Positions 63,767-64,000 of a DNA stretch of 64,000 bases are shown piece by piece. The notes beneath the pieces were generated by a model. The model was not told where the DNA came from. It saw only the letters and a list, made by a program, of their open reading frames with translations, and ran no database searches. This DNA is from Ecdyonurus torrentis (Eukaryota > Arthropoda > Insecta > Ephemeroptera > Heptageniidae): positions 30,000,129 through 30,064,128 of the forward strand of contig OX439133.1 of assembly GCA_949318235.1 (NCBI GenBank), in the 5' to 3' direction. A program made the position numbers and the translations under genes. Positions within the stretch are counted from its first letter, which is position 1, and every line of letters begins with the position of its first letter.

Positions 63767-64000
63767 TTAAAGGGCCCCTGGCTTCAAAAACAAATTTCCT
63801 CTCAATGATAAATCATGAGATAGGACTATTATAAATACACATATTTTGAGCCTGAACCCATCAGTACTCTTACAAACTGTGGAGAAAACTTGTAAAGTAG
63901 GCAACCAGCGCCTACTTTACAGTTTTTCAACCCCAGTTTGTGAGGCTACAGAAGCGTTGAAGGATGTATAATATGTGTATGAATAATGGTCCGATCTCAT
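63767..64000. repeat. MITE family H copy, cut by window end
   Basis: TTAAAGGGCCCCTGGCTTC, with CAGTTTGTGAGGCTACAGAA, matching 37364-37679. Confidence 0.8.

Overview
This window is animal nuclear DNA: strongly AT-rich, intron-rich, with GT-AG introns, AATAAA signals, very long microsatellites and many small transposons. The gene content is inactive trypsin-fold proteases, a C-type lectin and Kazal proteins. It fits an arthropod best, perhaps an insect, but the sequence does not prove the taxon. There are no prokaryotic operons, CRISPR arrays or rRNA genes.

Layout. 314-4409 (+): serine protease homolog SPH1, whose signal-peptide exon lies outside the window. 7418-14457 (+): a tandem paralogue SPH2 with the same exon pattern and a candidate signal exon at 6823-6874. 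19611-23275 (+): a small secreted C-type lectin. 26207-27310 (-): a Kazal-like secreted protein with a rearranged cysteine pattern. 32920-37970 (-): a canonical one-domain Kazal protein with an acidic tail. 52097-53086 (-): the last exon of an unrecognised cysteine-rich protein. Most of 38-50 kb is a degraded tandem segmental duplication. 53-64 kb holds repeats and no exon I can support.

The repeat landscape dominates. Several foldback families end in TTAAAGG...CCTTTAA, and most carry an internal TGACGTCA. There are also a roughly 300-bp family with TATAGGGTGTATGC ends in some 20 copies, three well-delimited hAT elements with exact 8-bp target duplications, SINEs with tRNA-like heads, and several truncated LINE 3' ends.

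Five of the six genes encode probable secreted proteins. Two have lost all catalytic residues of the trypsin triad, and one Kazal protein has lost its C1-C5 cysteine pair. A secreted defence, digestive, salivary or venom role is possible, but this is inference. The start codon of the lectin appears to lie in the terminal sequence of a transposon copy.
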